64,000 bases of DNA from an uncultured Catenibacillus sp. (GCA_934339005.1 CAKRHR010000011.1:1-64000); one strand, 5' to 3'. Positions 26,417 through 36,151 are shown, numbered from the stretch's first letter. A program made the numbers and translations. Notes: generated from the sequence alone by a model not told the origin.

Positions 26417-27832
26417 TTAAATAATTGCTTCCACCCACGCAAATAATTCATCCGGGTCATAATCACCGGAGTGTGGTCTGCCCCATGGGTATGCCAGGTC
26501 GACATCGATGCCAGCATTTTGCAGGGCGCATGTCAGGATAGCAGAGATTGCCAGTGATGTATCTCTGTCTACAAGTCCGTGACGGATTCGGAAATGTTTT
26601 GCTTTGGTGGCCTTGGCGTCTCCTATGTAATACATTGGATTATAGCGTTTGACGGTCATCTCATCTGCCAGAACGCCATCTACTGCACTGTGCTCATAGC
26701 TGTATTGTGTGAAATGTCTGAATAAAATGTCTTCTGTGCCAAAGACTTCATTTTCAGGTGTACCCATGCTGATATTATCAAAAGCAGGCGTTTCTTTCAT
26801 TCTTGTTCTGAAGGCTACAAATTTATCAAAGTCGATGTATTTTACTTCGCCATTTTCAAATCTACACCAATCCAGACCGCTGACATCAATCCCCTCCTTC
26901 ATTGCCTTTTCTATAGAAGCTTTTGCCACATTCAGAACAAAAAATTTGAAGGAACCGTTGCCATCTTTATCCAATTTCAACGACTGACCGTCTTTGCCAT
27001 GCAGGTTTAAGCTGTTTAAATATTCTGGAAACATCGCTTTTAATTCTTTTGACATAGTAATCTGCTTTTCTGTCATTTCCGCATCTACAGGTGTGATAAC
27101 TGGTGGCTTGCCACTGTCAGGGCCGCCCTCCGGCATTTCGAAATTAAAGCGGTGATAATCGTTGATACCGCAAAATTCCCATTCGTATGCCATATCTGCA
27201 TGGTCAAGGTTTGTGATTGGACAGTAGCAGGACGCTGCATAGACGTCATCCGTTGCAGGTGCTGCACCGAGTTTTTTTATGCAGGCTTCATAATCCGGGT
27301 GATTGCCAGTCGTACCAAGCAGGGCTGACATCGCTCCGCCGGCGCTTGTTCCGTTCGTAATGATCCTGTCGGTGTTGCCCGGGATTACTTCTTTATTATA
27401 TTTAATGTAGCGGACAGCACATTTTAAGTCTACCAGTCCTGCAGGTGCCACGCCGTAATATTTGCCATTTTCGTCTTTTAAGTTAATGCCTCTGGCGCCC
27501 GGTGATACAACTACATATCCCTGTCGCAAAGCATAAAATAAGATATTAATGCCGTCGCCAAAGAACTGTTTGCCCGGATATTCTGTAAATGTCGGTCGAT
27601 AGCCACCAATGCCGTTTGGCATGAATATCGGTGCAGTATGTAAATCATGTCCATTGATGGTTTCGCCATGATAATATACTTCCGGTACATAGATGTTTAA
27701 TTTCTGACGTTTTTCATCTACCGGATATTTCACATACATTCTATCTTTGAATGCACGGAATGTGATGGACATGCCTGCCATCTCTACGGTTTCTACACTG
27801 TATTCTTCCGGATTAAATTCTAGTGTGTACAT
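26417..27832 (-). CDS. tanB: Subtype B tannase (tannin acylhydrolase)
   Basis: Tannase cuts galloyl esters (gallotannins, methyl gallate, some catechin gallates) and releases gallate. The protein has 471 residues, close to the Lactobacillus plantarum enzyme. The nucleophile elbow G-T-S-A-G-G has Ser163, the same number as in the L. plantarum tannase. The Asp of R-I-R-H-G-L-V-D-R-D-T-S (Asp424) and His454 in R-P-H-S-G-D-Y-D complete the triad. A lid region follows P-A-T-D-D-V-Y-A. No signal peptide is seen, so it should be intracellular. It is the last gene of the lpdC-like / UbiX-fusion / tannase run, with AGGGGG before the ATG. Confidence 0.92.
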   Translation of the reverse strand: MYTLEFNPEEYSVETVEMAGMSITFRAFKDRMYVKYPVDEKRQKLNIYVPEVYYHGETINGHDLHTAPIFMPNGIGGYRPTFTEYPGKQFFGDGINILFYALRQGYVVVSPGARGINLKDENGKYYGVAPAGLVDLKCAVRYIKYNKEVIPGNTDRIITNGTSAGGAMSALLGTTGNHPDYEACIKKLGAAPATDDVYAASCYCPITNLDHADMAYEWEFCGINDYHRFNFEMPEGGPDSGKPPVITPVDAEMTEKQITMSKELKAMFPEYLNSLNLHGKDGQSLKLDKDGNGSFKFFVLNVAKASIEKAMKEGIDVSGLDWCRFENGEVKYIDFDKFVAFRTRMKETPAFDNISMGTPENEVFGTEDILFRHFTQYSYEHSAVDGVLADEMTVKRYNPMYYIGDAKATKAKHFRIRHGLVDRDTSLAISAILTCALQNAGIDVDLAYPWGRPHSGDYDPDELFAWVEAII

Positions 27833-27870
27833 TTTTAGTTCCCCCTGTGATTGTTTTTATTTTGCTTTCA

Positions 27871-28821
27871 TTATTTTTTCTTTTGCTTTGCTGCTACTTG
27901 CGCAAGCATTTTTTCCACGCACTGTACAATCTCTGCAATTTCTTCTTTTGTGATATTATCATAATGCACACCTGCGCTGACGGTGATTTGGCACTGCATC
28001 GCTTCATATAGTTTTTGTGCTGCCATGTCTGCCAGCACACCGTCTTTATGTCTGGGATACTGGATAGATTGAAGCTCACCCTGCGGTGAAATCATGGACA
28101 CTGCACCAATGTGTGTATGCTCACCACCGGCAATCAGGACATTGATGCCTTCATCTAATATTGTCACTTTTAAATAGATTGGACGATTTCGGACAGTTTC
28201 TGCCAGGTTAAGTTCTCTTATATGTTGAAAACTTTCTTTTGCACCGTCCATCCCACACCATCGCTTATACATCTGTGTTTCAAGCCCCAACTGATCCATG
28301 ATTTTGCCGACAATATGTCGTGTACAATCCTCTATCGTTTTCGGGTGGTTGTAATAGTTTAGTACCGGTGGAATCATCACCGTTCCCATCTGACTAAGTT
28401 CCCGCAGATTTCTCAGATGAATCGGGCTTAATGGGCATTCTCTTGGCACAAGTATCAATGGGCGGCGTTCTTTGATGGTCACATCTGCCGCGCGCAGAAG
28501 AAGATTATCACTGTATCCACTGACAATCCCCGCCACTGTTTTCATGCTGCATGGCACGACCACCATGGCATCCATCTTAAAGCTGCCGCTGGCGGGTGGA
28601 GCACCGACTTCATGGATATCGTAGACGTAGTCTGCCAGTGCCTTAACCTGTTCAATATCCATATCTGTTTCCTGTGCAATCGTCAGTTTGGCTCCATAGG
28701 TGTATACAAGATACGTTTCCACCTCCGGCATACTTTTAAGTTGCCTCAAAAGTTCAACAGCAATCGGGGCGCCCGACGCACCACTTATACCGATGATGAT
28801 TCTACTTATTATTTCAGCCAT
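27871..28821 (-). CDS. Flavin prenyltransferase (UbiX/LpdB) fused to an LpdD-like domain
   Basis: The protein has 316 residues. Residues 1 to about 195 are UbiX/LpdB (I-I-I-G-I-S-G-A-S-G-A, V-V-P-C-S-M-K-T, R-E-C-P-L-S-P-I-H), which make prenylated FMN for UbiD-type decarboxylases. The remaining ~115 residues (I-A-G-G-E-H-T-H-I-G-A-V, then Q-Y-P-R-H-K-D-G and S-A-G-V-H-Y-D-N-I) resemble the small LpdD protein that L. plantarum encodes separately beside its gallate decarboxylase. The start overlaps the end of the decarboxylase gene by 13 bases, so the two are translationally coupled. A natural UbiX-LpdD fusion is unusual. Confidence 0.88.
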   Translation of the reverse strand: MAEIISRIIIGISGASGAPIAVELLRQLKSMPEVETYLVYTYGAKLTIAQETDMDIEQVKALADYVYDIHEVGAPPASGSFKMDAMVVVPCSMKTVAGIVSGYSDNLLLRAADVTIKERRPLILVPRECPLSPIHLRNLRELSQMGTVMIPPVLNYYNHPKTIEDCTRHIVGKIMDQLGLETQMYKRWCGMDGAKESFQHIRELNLAETVRNRPIYLKVTILDEGINVLIAGGEHTHIGAVSMISPQGELQSIQYPRHKDGVLADMAAQKLYEAMQCQITVSAGVHYDNITKEEIAEIVQCVEKMLAQVAAKQKKK

Positions 28822-30281
28822 TTCTCAGGATTCACCTCCATAAACTGGGCACGTTTAAATTTATCCTTTAATTTAAACGGCACGGTGCAGTCGTAGATGA
28901 CTTTACAGGAAATGCCTGTGTTTTCGATATTTGGACTGTATTGGGGGTCTGAGCTTGGATCAAGTGGATGACAGCGCACACCCGGAATTGTGATAATATC
29001 CTTATCTCCCTGAAATCTTGTATTCATCGCCCACAGTACATCGTCTGAATCGTATAATGCCACATCCTCATCTACCAGAATGACATGTTTTAATTCCGGA
29101 AAAGCTGAAAATGCCAGCAGGGCCGCCTGCCGTTGTTTGCCCTCGTCCGTTGGCACGGTCTTGCACACCTGAAGTACAGCCATGTATTTTCCACCGCCTG
29201 ATGGGTGCGCATAAACATTTTTCACTTTACCAGGCATTGCTTTTTCAAGCATGTTGTAAATGCTGGCTTCCGTACACAGCCCCGCCATGCTCACATGTTC
29301 CATGCTCGGTCCGATGCATGTCTGCATAATCGGGTGTTTTCTGTGGGTCACAGCTTTAACTTTGATTTTCCAGCAAACTGAAGATGCTTTGCCGTTGTAA
29401 CCCGGAAATTCCGGCATTGCATAGCCTGTGTGGCTATTCTGATCCTCCTGCACACGCACACCCGGAATAATTTCGCCTTCAATGACATATTCTGCGTTGG
29501 CGATGCAGTTTTCTTTGATTGTTTTACAATGACACAATTCTACCGGCTGTTGTCTGAGTGCCCCTGCAATGGAAAGTTCGTTAAATCCAAGCGGTGTTGT
29601 TGGCGGTTCAAAGCATGAAGTAATCTCAATAGCAGGGTCTACACCAATACTGATGGAAATTGGCAATGGTTGTCCTAATTCTTCTGCACACTCTGCCATG
29701 GCTCCGATGTGTCTTGCACCAGGCATCAAAAATACAGATAATTCATCCTTGCCCTGAATGCACATCCGATGAATCGTTACATCAGATAAACCTGTGTCCG
29801 GGTGCGTTGCATAACACATACCTAATGTGATGTATGGACCTGCGTCTACCGGTGTGTTTGTCGGTGCCGGAACTAATTTGAACAAATCAAAATCAGGTTC
29901 TGTTGCCAGATGCACAACCTCCTGACATGCACCTTCTTTTTCAGTGACTACCGGCTGAATTGGATTTAAGGCACTATCGCAAATGAGCTGACACAGTTCT
30001 TCCTGTTCACAACCAAGTAACATTGCCACTCTTTTTCTGCTGCCAACCACACCAATGGCTACAGACACATCATCAAATCCTTCTATATTATGAAATACCA
30101 TCGCCGGGCCATCATTATTTGTCGGACGCTGTACCGTACCGCCGGCACCCACATGACGGTAAACTCCCGCCAGTTCTGCCATCGGATTGACAGGCACATC
30201 TGTTTCAATGAGTTGTCCTTCGTGATTTCTAAGCACTTCCAATGCTGTTCGCAAATCACGGATATCTGTTCTGTTATTCAT
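28809..30281 (-). CDS. lpdC: UbiD-family decarboxylase, gallate decarboxylase-like
   Basis: The protein has 490 residues from the ATG at 30281 (AAAGGAG upstream), the length known for L. plantarum LpdC. UbiD features are G-S-R-K-R-V-A-M-L-L-G near the N-terminus, E-G-E-I-I-P-G-V-R with the active-site Glu, and V-D-E-D-V-A-L-Y-D-S-D-D-V-L-W-A near the end. These enzymes use prenylated FMN to remove CO2 from aromatic acids. The neighbours (UbiX/LpdD fusion, tannase) point to gallate and protocatechuate as substrates, with pyrogallol and catechol as products. No transporter is seen in the cluster. Confidence 0.9.
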   Translation of the reverse strand: MNNRTDIRDLRTALEVLRNHEGQLIETDVPVNPMAELAGVYRHVGAGGTVQRPTNNDGPAMVFHNIEGFDDVSVAIGVVGSRKRVAMLLGCEQEELCQLICDSALNPIQPVVTEKEGACQEVVHLATEPDFDLFKLVPAPTNTPVDAGPYITLGMCYATHPDTGLSDVTIHRMCIQGKDELSVFLMPGARHIGAMAECAEELGQPLPISISIGVDPAIEITSCFEPPTTPLGFNELSIAGALRQQPVELCHCKTIKENCIANAEYVIEGEIIPGVRVQEDQNSHTGYAMPEFPGYNGKASSVCWKIKVKAVTHRKHPIMQTCIGPSMEHVSMAGLCTEASIYNMLEKAMPGKVKNVYAHPSGGGKYMAVLQVCKTVPTDEGKQRQAALLAFSAFPELKHVILVDEDVALYDSDDVLWAMNTRFQGDKDIITIPGVRCHPLDPSSDPQYSPNIENTGISCKVIYDCTVPFKLKDKFKRAQFMEVNPEKWLK

Positions 30282-30662
30282 ATTTTTACACACTCCTTTG
30301 TAATTGCATTTATTCATTTTCTGATGTCAGGGTCAAAAGTTTGAGGCATTACGTTTATCTTCATAATTAGTATAACAAATTCGCCATAATTCCTTCCAGT
30401 CCCACCACATATTTTATTATTCACTTTTTTTAGGTATATATCTTGATTTCATGATTTTTCAATTATATAATAATTTTAGTTATGCAATATTTTTGATAAT
30501 TAATTCAGATGATGTCAGGGGCAAAATACCTTTTGACCCTAACATCTTTAGATGTGGTAAATTGTCAAACAGCTAGATATAGAAATTAAATAAGCAAAAT
30601 TCACTTTTGACACTCATATCATAAAATATCGATAATATATCAATTTACACAGGAGTACACAC
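30282..30662. promoter_or_regulatory. Divergent control region between the gallate operon and its regulator
   Basis: About 380 bases hold two divergent promoters. The minus-strand one (gallate genes) has -10 TATACT at 30369-30374 but no good -35, as expected for an activator-dependent promoter. The plus-strand one (regulator) has TTGACA at 30607-30612, 18 bases, GATAAT at 30631-30636. A 36-base dyad (30511-30546, arms GATGTCAGGGGCAAAA and TTTTGACCCTAACATC around TACC) and a second half-copy (30323-30339) bracket the gallate promoter. They may be the regulator's operators. Confidence 0.6.
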
Positions 30663-31835
30663 ATGGATATCCAACACCTTTATGAATTTTCCCTTATCGC
30701 CAAATATCAGAGTATTACAAAAGCAGCCGAAATACTCCATGTATCTCCGGCTGCTCTTAGCGCACGTTTAAAATGTTTTGAACGAAATTTAAATATTCAG
30801 TTAATTCATCATTCCAAGACTTTGACAGTTACACCTGAAGGAGAACGATTTCTTCAATATGCAGATGAAATTCTGGAAATTTATAAAGAAATGATTATGC
30901 AGCTTCCAAATGTAAATTTTGAAAGCGCACAGACAGACGAATATCTTCATCATGCTGTATCCAGTGATTTGCTTTATGAATTTCTGGTTTTATCCAAGTT
31001 GCTGAATTTCAGTCAGGCTGCCAGCCGTCTGTTCATCTCACAGCCTGTTTTAAGCCGCCATATACAGCATGTGGAAAGTGCTTTGAATTGTCCGCTTCTA
31101 CAACGCAGCACCCATGCGGTGACGCTGACAGATGCCGGAAATATCGTTGCCGGTTACGCACCTAAGTTAATTGAACAATGCAGCCGTGCATTGCAGCTTA
31201 TGCAATACAAGCATCTTTCTGTGGACGGACACATCCGTATTGCCTGCGCACCGGAAATTGCCTATGCTAAACACATTCATACATATATTCAGAATTTTAT
31301 GCATAATTATCCTTCCATTCATGTAGAGTTGGATGTGCAGGCCGAGGGCACACCAGTTGAAATGCTTGAACAGTATGACTGTCTTTTGACGCCCTGCGAT
31401 TTTCCAAATTATCCGGACACAATTCAGAGATTACATTTATATTCACACCGGACGTTTGTCATTGTGCCGGAAGATCATCCTTTTTGCCGCAAAACAACAC
31501 TTTTTCTGAGAGATTTGACCCATGAAACAATTATTGTGCCATTTTTTAATGAACTTTTCGGTCCTTATGCTTCGAACTGGCTGTTGGCAGAAAAATATAC
31601 GCATGGTCAGGTTTATCATATTCCTGCAGTCAATCTGGCAACTGCACTGATGCAGGTTGTACTTCACAAAGGTATTCTCATCGCCCCGGGCTACGTTGGC
31701 AAAATGCTGCCGGATACTTTAAAAATGATTGAAATCAAAAGTCAGGAAAGCCGTTTTGATGAATTTATATATATTAATCACACAGGCAACAATCCGGCAG
31801 CAAAATTATTTTTTGATGATATTTATTTTCCCTGA
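30663..31835 (+). CDS. LysR-type regulator with two N-terminal HTH domains
   Basis: The protein has 390 residues; ordinary LysR regulators have about 300. Residues 1-62 form a typical LysR HTH (L-Y-E-F-S-L-I-A-K-Y-Q-S-I-T-K-A-A-E-I-L). A second, equally typical one follows at about 105-165 (F-L-V-L-S-K-L-L-N-F-S-Q-A-A-S-R-L, S-Q-P-V-L-S-R-H-I). The rest is an effector-binding domain. It is divergent from the gallate/tannase genes and so probably senses gallate or a related phenol. ATG follows AGGAG. The double HTH is not a frameshift artefact: both halves are in one frame without a stop. Confidence 0.92.
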   Translation: MDIQHLYEFSLIAKYQSITKAAEILHVSPAALSARLKCFERNLNIQLIHHSKTLTVTPEGERFLQYADEILEIYKEMIMQLPNVNFESAQTDEYLHHAVSSDLLYEFLVLSKLLNFSQAASRLFISQPVLSRHIQHVESALNCPLLQRSTHAVTLTDAGNIVAGYAPKLIEQCSRALQLMQYKHLSVDGHIRIACAPEIAYAKHIHTYIQNFMHNYPSIHVELDVQAEGTPVEMLEQYDCLLTPCDFPNYPDTIQRLHLYSHRTFVIVPEDHPFCRKTTLFLRDLTHETIIVPFFNELFGPYASNWLLAEKYTHGQVYHIPAVNLATALMQVVLHKGILIAPGYVGKMLPDTLKMIEIKSQESRFDEFIYINHTGNNPAAKLFFDDIYFP

Positions 31836-32521
31836 CCATAATATGCATTTGCACCATGCTTGCGGTAATAATGTTTATCCTGCAAATCCTGTGGTGCAGG
31901 CAGGACATCCGGGTTGATGCGTTCGCATCTGGCTGCCATTTTTGCGCATTCTTCAAGAACAACCGCATTGTGTACTGCTTCATGAGCATCCTTGCCCCAT
32001 GCAAATGGTCCATGATTTTTGCAAAGTACCGCAGGGACTGCTTCATAATCCAGATCATTTTGTTTAAAATAATCAGCAATCAGGATGCCTGTATTTTTCT
32101 CATAGGCTTCTTCGATTTCTTCTTTTGTCAGATTTCTGACACATGGCACATCACCGTAAATATAATCTGCATGTGTTGTGCCGTAGCATGGAATATTTCT
32201 GCCGGCCTGCGCCCAGCTTGTTGCCCATGAGGAATGTGTATGTACGATACCGCCAATGTTTGGAAAACGGTTATACAAAACCATATGTGTTGCAGTATCA
32301 GAAGATGGATTGTAACGTCCCTCAACTTTATTACCGTTCAAATCTACAACAACCATATCTTCCGGTGTAAGTTTATCGTATTCCACACCGCTTGGCTTAA
32401 TGACAAATAATCCTTTTTCCCTGTCAATGCCGCTGACATTGCCCCATGTAAATGTGACAAGATTGTATTTTGGCAAAAGCATATTTGCTTCGTAAACTTC
32501 TTTTTTTAACTGTTCAAGCAT
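31823..32521 (-). CDS. araD: L-ribulose-5-phosphate 4-epimerase
   Basis: The protein has 232 residues of the class II aldolase fold, with metal ligands in G-I-V-H-T-H-S (both His) and later C-K-N-H-G-P-F. It turns L-ribulose-5-phosphate into D-xylulose-5-phosphate, the last step of arabinose entry into the pentose phosphate pathway. It is the third gene after araA and araB, with a perfect AGGAGGAAGG in front. Its end runs 13 bases into the end of the LysR gene on the other strand. Confidence 0.96.
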   Translation of the reverse strand: MLEQLKKEVYEANMLLPKYNLVTFTWGNVSGIDREKGLFVIKPSGVEYDKLTPEDMVVVDLNGNKVEGRYNPSSDTATHMVLYNRFPNIGGIVHTHSSWATSWAQAGRNIPCYGTTHADYIYGDVPCVRNLTKEEIEEAYEKNTGILIADYFKQNDLDYEAVPAVLCKNHGPFAWGKDAHEAVHNAVVLEECAKMAARCERINPDVLPAPQDLQDKHYYRKHGANAYYGQGK

Positions 32522-32596
32522 GTTTTTCCTTCCTCCTGAAACCTGTTATATAATATTTGCTATCAAATTCGGGCAAAATAATTAACAAAATGTTTC

Positions 32597-34189
32597 TTAA
32601 AGTGCACTTCCCGCCGTCTGCTCAATCACAATGCCTTTTTTAAATCTTTCAATATAGGCTTCCATGCCCTCAATATCTGCTGCTTCCGGCTGCAATGTGA
32701 CGCGTTTTGCATCTGCAAATACTTTTGTATTCAGATAATCACTCAAAGTTTCTCCATCTGCTTTATGTACCATATAAGAAGCCAGAATTGCCTGACCCCA
32801 TGGTCCGCCCTCACCTGCTGTTTCCATCACGGATACAGGCGCGCCAACGGCTGCTGCCATGATACGCTGTCCAACACCTTCGGTTTTGAATAATCCACCA
32901 TGTCCCATCATCGCATCAATTGTCACATGTTCCTGTTTTGACAGAATATCCATACCAACCTTCAATGCGCCAAGCGCTGCATACAAATGTGAACGCATAA
33001 AGTTTGCAAGGTTAAAGTGGCTCTCCGGTGTGCGCACAAACATTGGTCGTCCTTCCTCAACTTTCATGATATTTTCGCCGGATAAAAATCCGTAGGAAAG
33101 CAGACCGCCGCAATCAGCATCGCCTTCAAGTGCTTTCTTATATAAGGTACCATAAAGGTCGTTCATGTCTATCTTCATGCCAAATGTATCTGCAAATTCT
33201 TTAAATATACCAACCCAGGCATTCAAATCTGATGTACAGTTGTTTGCATGTACCATCCCCACCAATAAACCGTCTGGTGTTGTAACAAGGTCGATTTCAG
33301 GATAAACTTTTTCAAGATTCTTCTCAAGAACGATCATCGCAAATACAGATGTACCGGCAGATACATTACCTGTTCTTACCAAAACACTGTTTGTTGCAGC
33401 CATACCTGTACCGGCGTCACCTTCCGGTGGACACAGTGGGATACCAGCTTCCAGTTCGCCACTCTCATCCAGAAGTTTTGCGCCAGACTCTGTCAAAGTA
33501 CCTGCTGATTCGCCTGCCATAAGTATCTTTGGCATAATATCTGTTAATGTCCATGGATAATGCTTATCGGCTATCAACGCATTGAATTTTTCAACCATCG
33601 CCATATCGTAACCGCCTGTGGCAATGTCAATTGGAAACATACCTGAAGCATCGCCCACACCAAGGACTTTTTCACCTGTCAGCTGCCAGTGAATATATCC
33701 TGCCAGTGTTGTCATATAGTTGATTTTTTCTACATGTGGCTCCTGATTTAAAATGCACTGATACAAATGTGAAATACTCCAGCGCAGCGGAATATTATAA
33801 TTAAATAGTTCTGTCAGCTTCGCTGCCGCTTCGCCTGTATTGCCGTTTCTCCATGTTCTGAATGGCACAAGCAGATTGCCCTCTTTGTCAAACGCCATAT
33901 ATCCGTGCATCATCGCAGAAAATCCAATCGCTGCCAATTGTTTGATACCTGTATTGTATTTTTCACGTACATCTTTTAACAAATCGCTGTAGCAGCTCTT
34001 AAGGCCGCCCCAGATATCCTCCAGTGAGTATGTCCATAACCCATTTTCAAGTCTGTTTTCCCATTCATGACTGCCGGATGCGATTGGATGATGTTCTTCA
34101 TCCACAAGTACAGCCTTGATTCGCGTTGAACCAAATTCAATACCAAGCACAGCTTTGCCATTTTCAATAACTGCTTTCTGAGAATCCAT
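32597..34189 (-). CDS. araB: L-ribulokinase (FGGY family)
   Basis: The protein has 530 residues of the FGGY fold. The start L-G-I-E-F-G-S-T-R-I-K-A-V binds ATP phosphate, and C-P-P-E-G-D-A-G-T-G-M and M-G-H-G-G-L-F-K follow. It phosphorylates L-ribulose. The N-terminal variation differs from classic AraB, but the place between araA and araD makes the role clear. GGGAGGGG stands before the ATG. Confidence 0.93.
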   Translation of the reverse strand: MDSQKAVIENGKAVLGIEFGSTRIKAVLVDEEHHPIASGSHEWENRLENGLWTYSLEDIWGGLKSCYSDLLKDVREKYNTGIKQLAAIGFSAMMHGYMAFDKEGNLLVPFRTWRNGNTGEAAAKLTELFNYNIPLRWSISHLYQCILNQEPHVEKINYMTTLAGYIHWQLTGEKVLGVGDASGMFPIDIATGGYDMAMVEKFNALIADKHYPWTLTDIMPKILMAGESAGTLTESGAKLLDESGELEAGIPLCPPEGDAGTGMAATNSVLVRTGNVSAGTSVFAMIVLEKNLEKVYPEIDLVTTPDGLLVGMVHANNCTSDLNAWVGIFKEFADTFGMKIDMNDLYGTLYKKALEGDADCGGLLSYGFLSGENIMKVEEGRPMFVRTPESHFNLANFMRSHLYAALGALKVGMDILSKQEHVTIDAMMGHGGLFKTEGVGQRIMAAAVGAPVSVMETAGEGGPWGQAILASYMVHKADGETLSDYLNTKVFADAKRVTLQPEAADIEGMEAYIERFKKGIVIEQTAGSAL

Positions 34190-34225
34190 ACTAAGCCCCT
34201 CCCTGTAAATTATGTATTTTTTAAT

Positions 34226-35725
34226 TTATCTTCTATACACAAGACTATTCCAACGCAGTTCATTTTTCAACTGGCGGATGTTTGTATCTTTATCAATGTA
34301 AATTGCCTCAATGCCCATAGCTTCTGCCCAGTCACCCATCTGTTCTGCAGTCAGGTCATAACTGAAGGCCGTATGATGTGCGCCACCGGCAAGAATCCAA
34401 GCCTGTGCGCCTGTAGCAAGATCAGGTTCAGGTGTCCAGAATGCTGTTGCAACAGGAAGTTTTGGCATTGGTTTTTCTGTCTTTTTACAGTTGACATCAT
34501 TAATGAGCAATCTGAAGCGGTCGCCCAGATCAATAAGTGATGTAGCAATACCGTGTCCGACTTTTGAAGTAAATACAAGTCTTGCCGGATCTTCTCTGTC
34601 GCCCATGGACAGCGGCTGAACTTTAATGGCAGGACGTACATCTGCAATTGATGGGCAAACCTCCAGCATATGTGCTTCAAGTATGCCTTCTTTACCCGGC
34701 ACAAGATTATATGTATAATCTTCCATAAATGATGTACCTTTGGCATCCTTCATGTCGCCTGTCATAATCTTCATCAGACGAACCATTGCTGCTGTCTTCC
34801 AGTCACCTTCTCCGCCAAATCCGTATCCTTTTTCCATAAGTCTTTGGATTGCCAGACCTGGAAGCTGTTTCAAGCTTCCAAGGTCACCAAAATGAGTGAC
34901 AATCGCCTGATAATTCTTTTCTTCAAGAAATCTTTCAAAACCGATTTCAATACCTGCCTGTACAGCAACATGTTTTCTAAATTCCGCAGCATCTCTGCCT
35001 TCAAGCAAGATGTCGTATTTATCATAATATTCATCGGCCAACGCATTGATATCGCTCTGTGAAACGGCTGCAACTGCTTCTGCGATTTCATTAACCGGAT
35101 ATGCATCTACTTCCCAGCCAAATTTAATCTGAGCTTCAACCTTATCACCTTCTGTGACAGCAACGTTGCGCATATTATCTGCAATACGCATAACACGGAT
35201 ATGGCTGCTTTCAATAACACCTACAGCAGTGCGCATCCATGAGGCGATCTTTTTCTGAACCGCTTCATCTTCCCAGTAACCAACAATAACTTTGCGTTCC
35301 ATATGCAGGCGGCTGAAAATGTGGCCAAACTCTCTGTCACCGTGTGCAGCCTGGTTTTCATTCATGAAATCCATGTCAATTGTGTCATATGGAATCTCTC
35401 TGTTAAACTGTGTATGCAGGTGAAGCAATGGCTTTCTGTATTCCTGCAAACCAAGAATCCATGACTTCGCAGGGGAAAATGTGTGCATCCATGTAATCAC
35501 TCCGGCACAATTTTCATCTATATTAGCCTCGTTAAATGTCTTACGGATTAATTCATTTGTGATTAATGTCGGTTTCCAGACAACTTCAAATGGCAAATTA
35601 CCGGACTGATTTAATGCCTCAACAATTATTTTGGAATGTGCGGCAACCTTCGCCAGACACTCATCTCCATATAAATCCTGTGAACCTGTGCAGAACCAAA
35701 ACTGATACTTTTTCGCTTTTAACAT
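34226..35725 (-). CDS. araA: L-arabinose isomerase
   Basis: The protein has 499 residues from the ATG at 35725 (AGGAG eight bases before). It contains F-W-F-C-T-G-S-Q-D-L-Y-G at the start and the family's conserved metal-site regions, among them G-F-G-G-E-G-D-W-K-T-A. It converts L-arabinose to L-ribulose. It is the first gene of the araA-araB-araD operon, reading away from an AraC-type regulator. No sugar transporter is encoded in this window. Confidence 0.96.
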   Translation of the reverse strand: MLKAKKYQFWFCTGSQDLYGDECLAKVAAHSKIIVEALNQSGNLPFEVVWKPTLITNELIRKTFNEANIDENCAGVITWMHTFSPAKSWILGLQEYRKPLLHLHTQFNREIPYDTIDMDFMNENQAAHGDREFGHIFSRLHMERKVIVGYWEDEAVQKKIASWMRTAVGVIESSHIRVMRIADNMRNVAVTEGDKVEAQIKFGWEVDAYPVNEIAEAVAAVSQSDINALADEYYDKYDILLEGRDAAEFRKHVAVQAGIEIGFERFLEEKNYQAIVTHFGDLGSLKQLPGLAIQRLMEKGYGFGGEGDWKTAAMVRLMKIMTGDMKDAKGTSFMEDYTYNLVPGKEGILEAHMLEVCPSIADVRPAIKVQPLSMGDREDPARLVFTSKVGHGIATSLIDLGDRFRLLINDVNCKKTEKPMPKLPVATAFWTPEPDLATGAQAWILAGGAHHTAFSYDLTAEQMGDWAEAMGIEAIYIDKDTNIRQLKNELRWNSLVYRR

Positions 35726-35778
35726 AATACATTCTCCTCTCAAATCAACGAATTTTGAATAACCATCTTTCTGGATTT

Positions 35779-35807
35779 ATTATATCTTTGTTAAAAGCTT
35801 AAAACAA
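35779..35807 (-). promoter_or_regulatory. araA promoter
   Basis: Minus-strand TTGTTT (35802-35807), 17-base spacer, TATAAT (35779-35784), about 55 bases before the araA start. The -35 is weak, which suits activation by the neighbouring AraC-type regulator. Confidence 0.6.
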
Positions 35808-35926
35808 TTTCATAACACCACCGGATTTTTGAAGAAGTTACCTATTCCGACCTGGTGAAGTGCACTTTGTTTTGATATTTGTGTGATTTTTTCTGGTTTA
35901 TGTTTCAGTCACAACATTTCTAATTT

Positions 35927-36151
35927 TTATATTTCTTCCTCACTGTCTTTCTTAATTTTTTCTTTAACAGCTAAAATTTCCTCTGGTGAAAATCCAAATA
36001 ATTCAACTAATGTATCGCCTGAAGTTCCTTTATTTAAGGCATTTCGAATCATTTCATTTCTTGCTTCCTCATGACCTGCTATCCGGACTTCTATACGGCC
36101 TTCACTGCGTCCTCTTTCAAGGTTTTCACGATCCCTCATCTCCAATGTCAT
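35927..36151 (-). pseudogene. C-terminal remnant of an Rpn/PD-(D/E)XK transposase-like protein
   Basis: 74 residues with the charged R-E-N-L-E-R-G-R-S-E-G-R-I-E stretch and the short C-terminal helix typical of the tails of Rpn-family recombination-promoting nucleases. The nuclease core is absent, and there is no clear ribosome binding site. Probably a leftover rather than a working gene. Confidence 0.5.
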
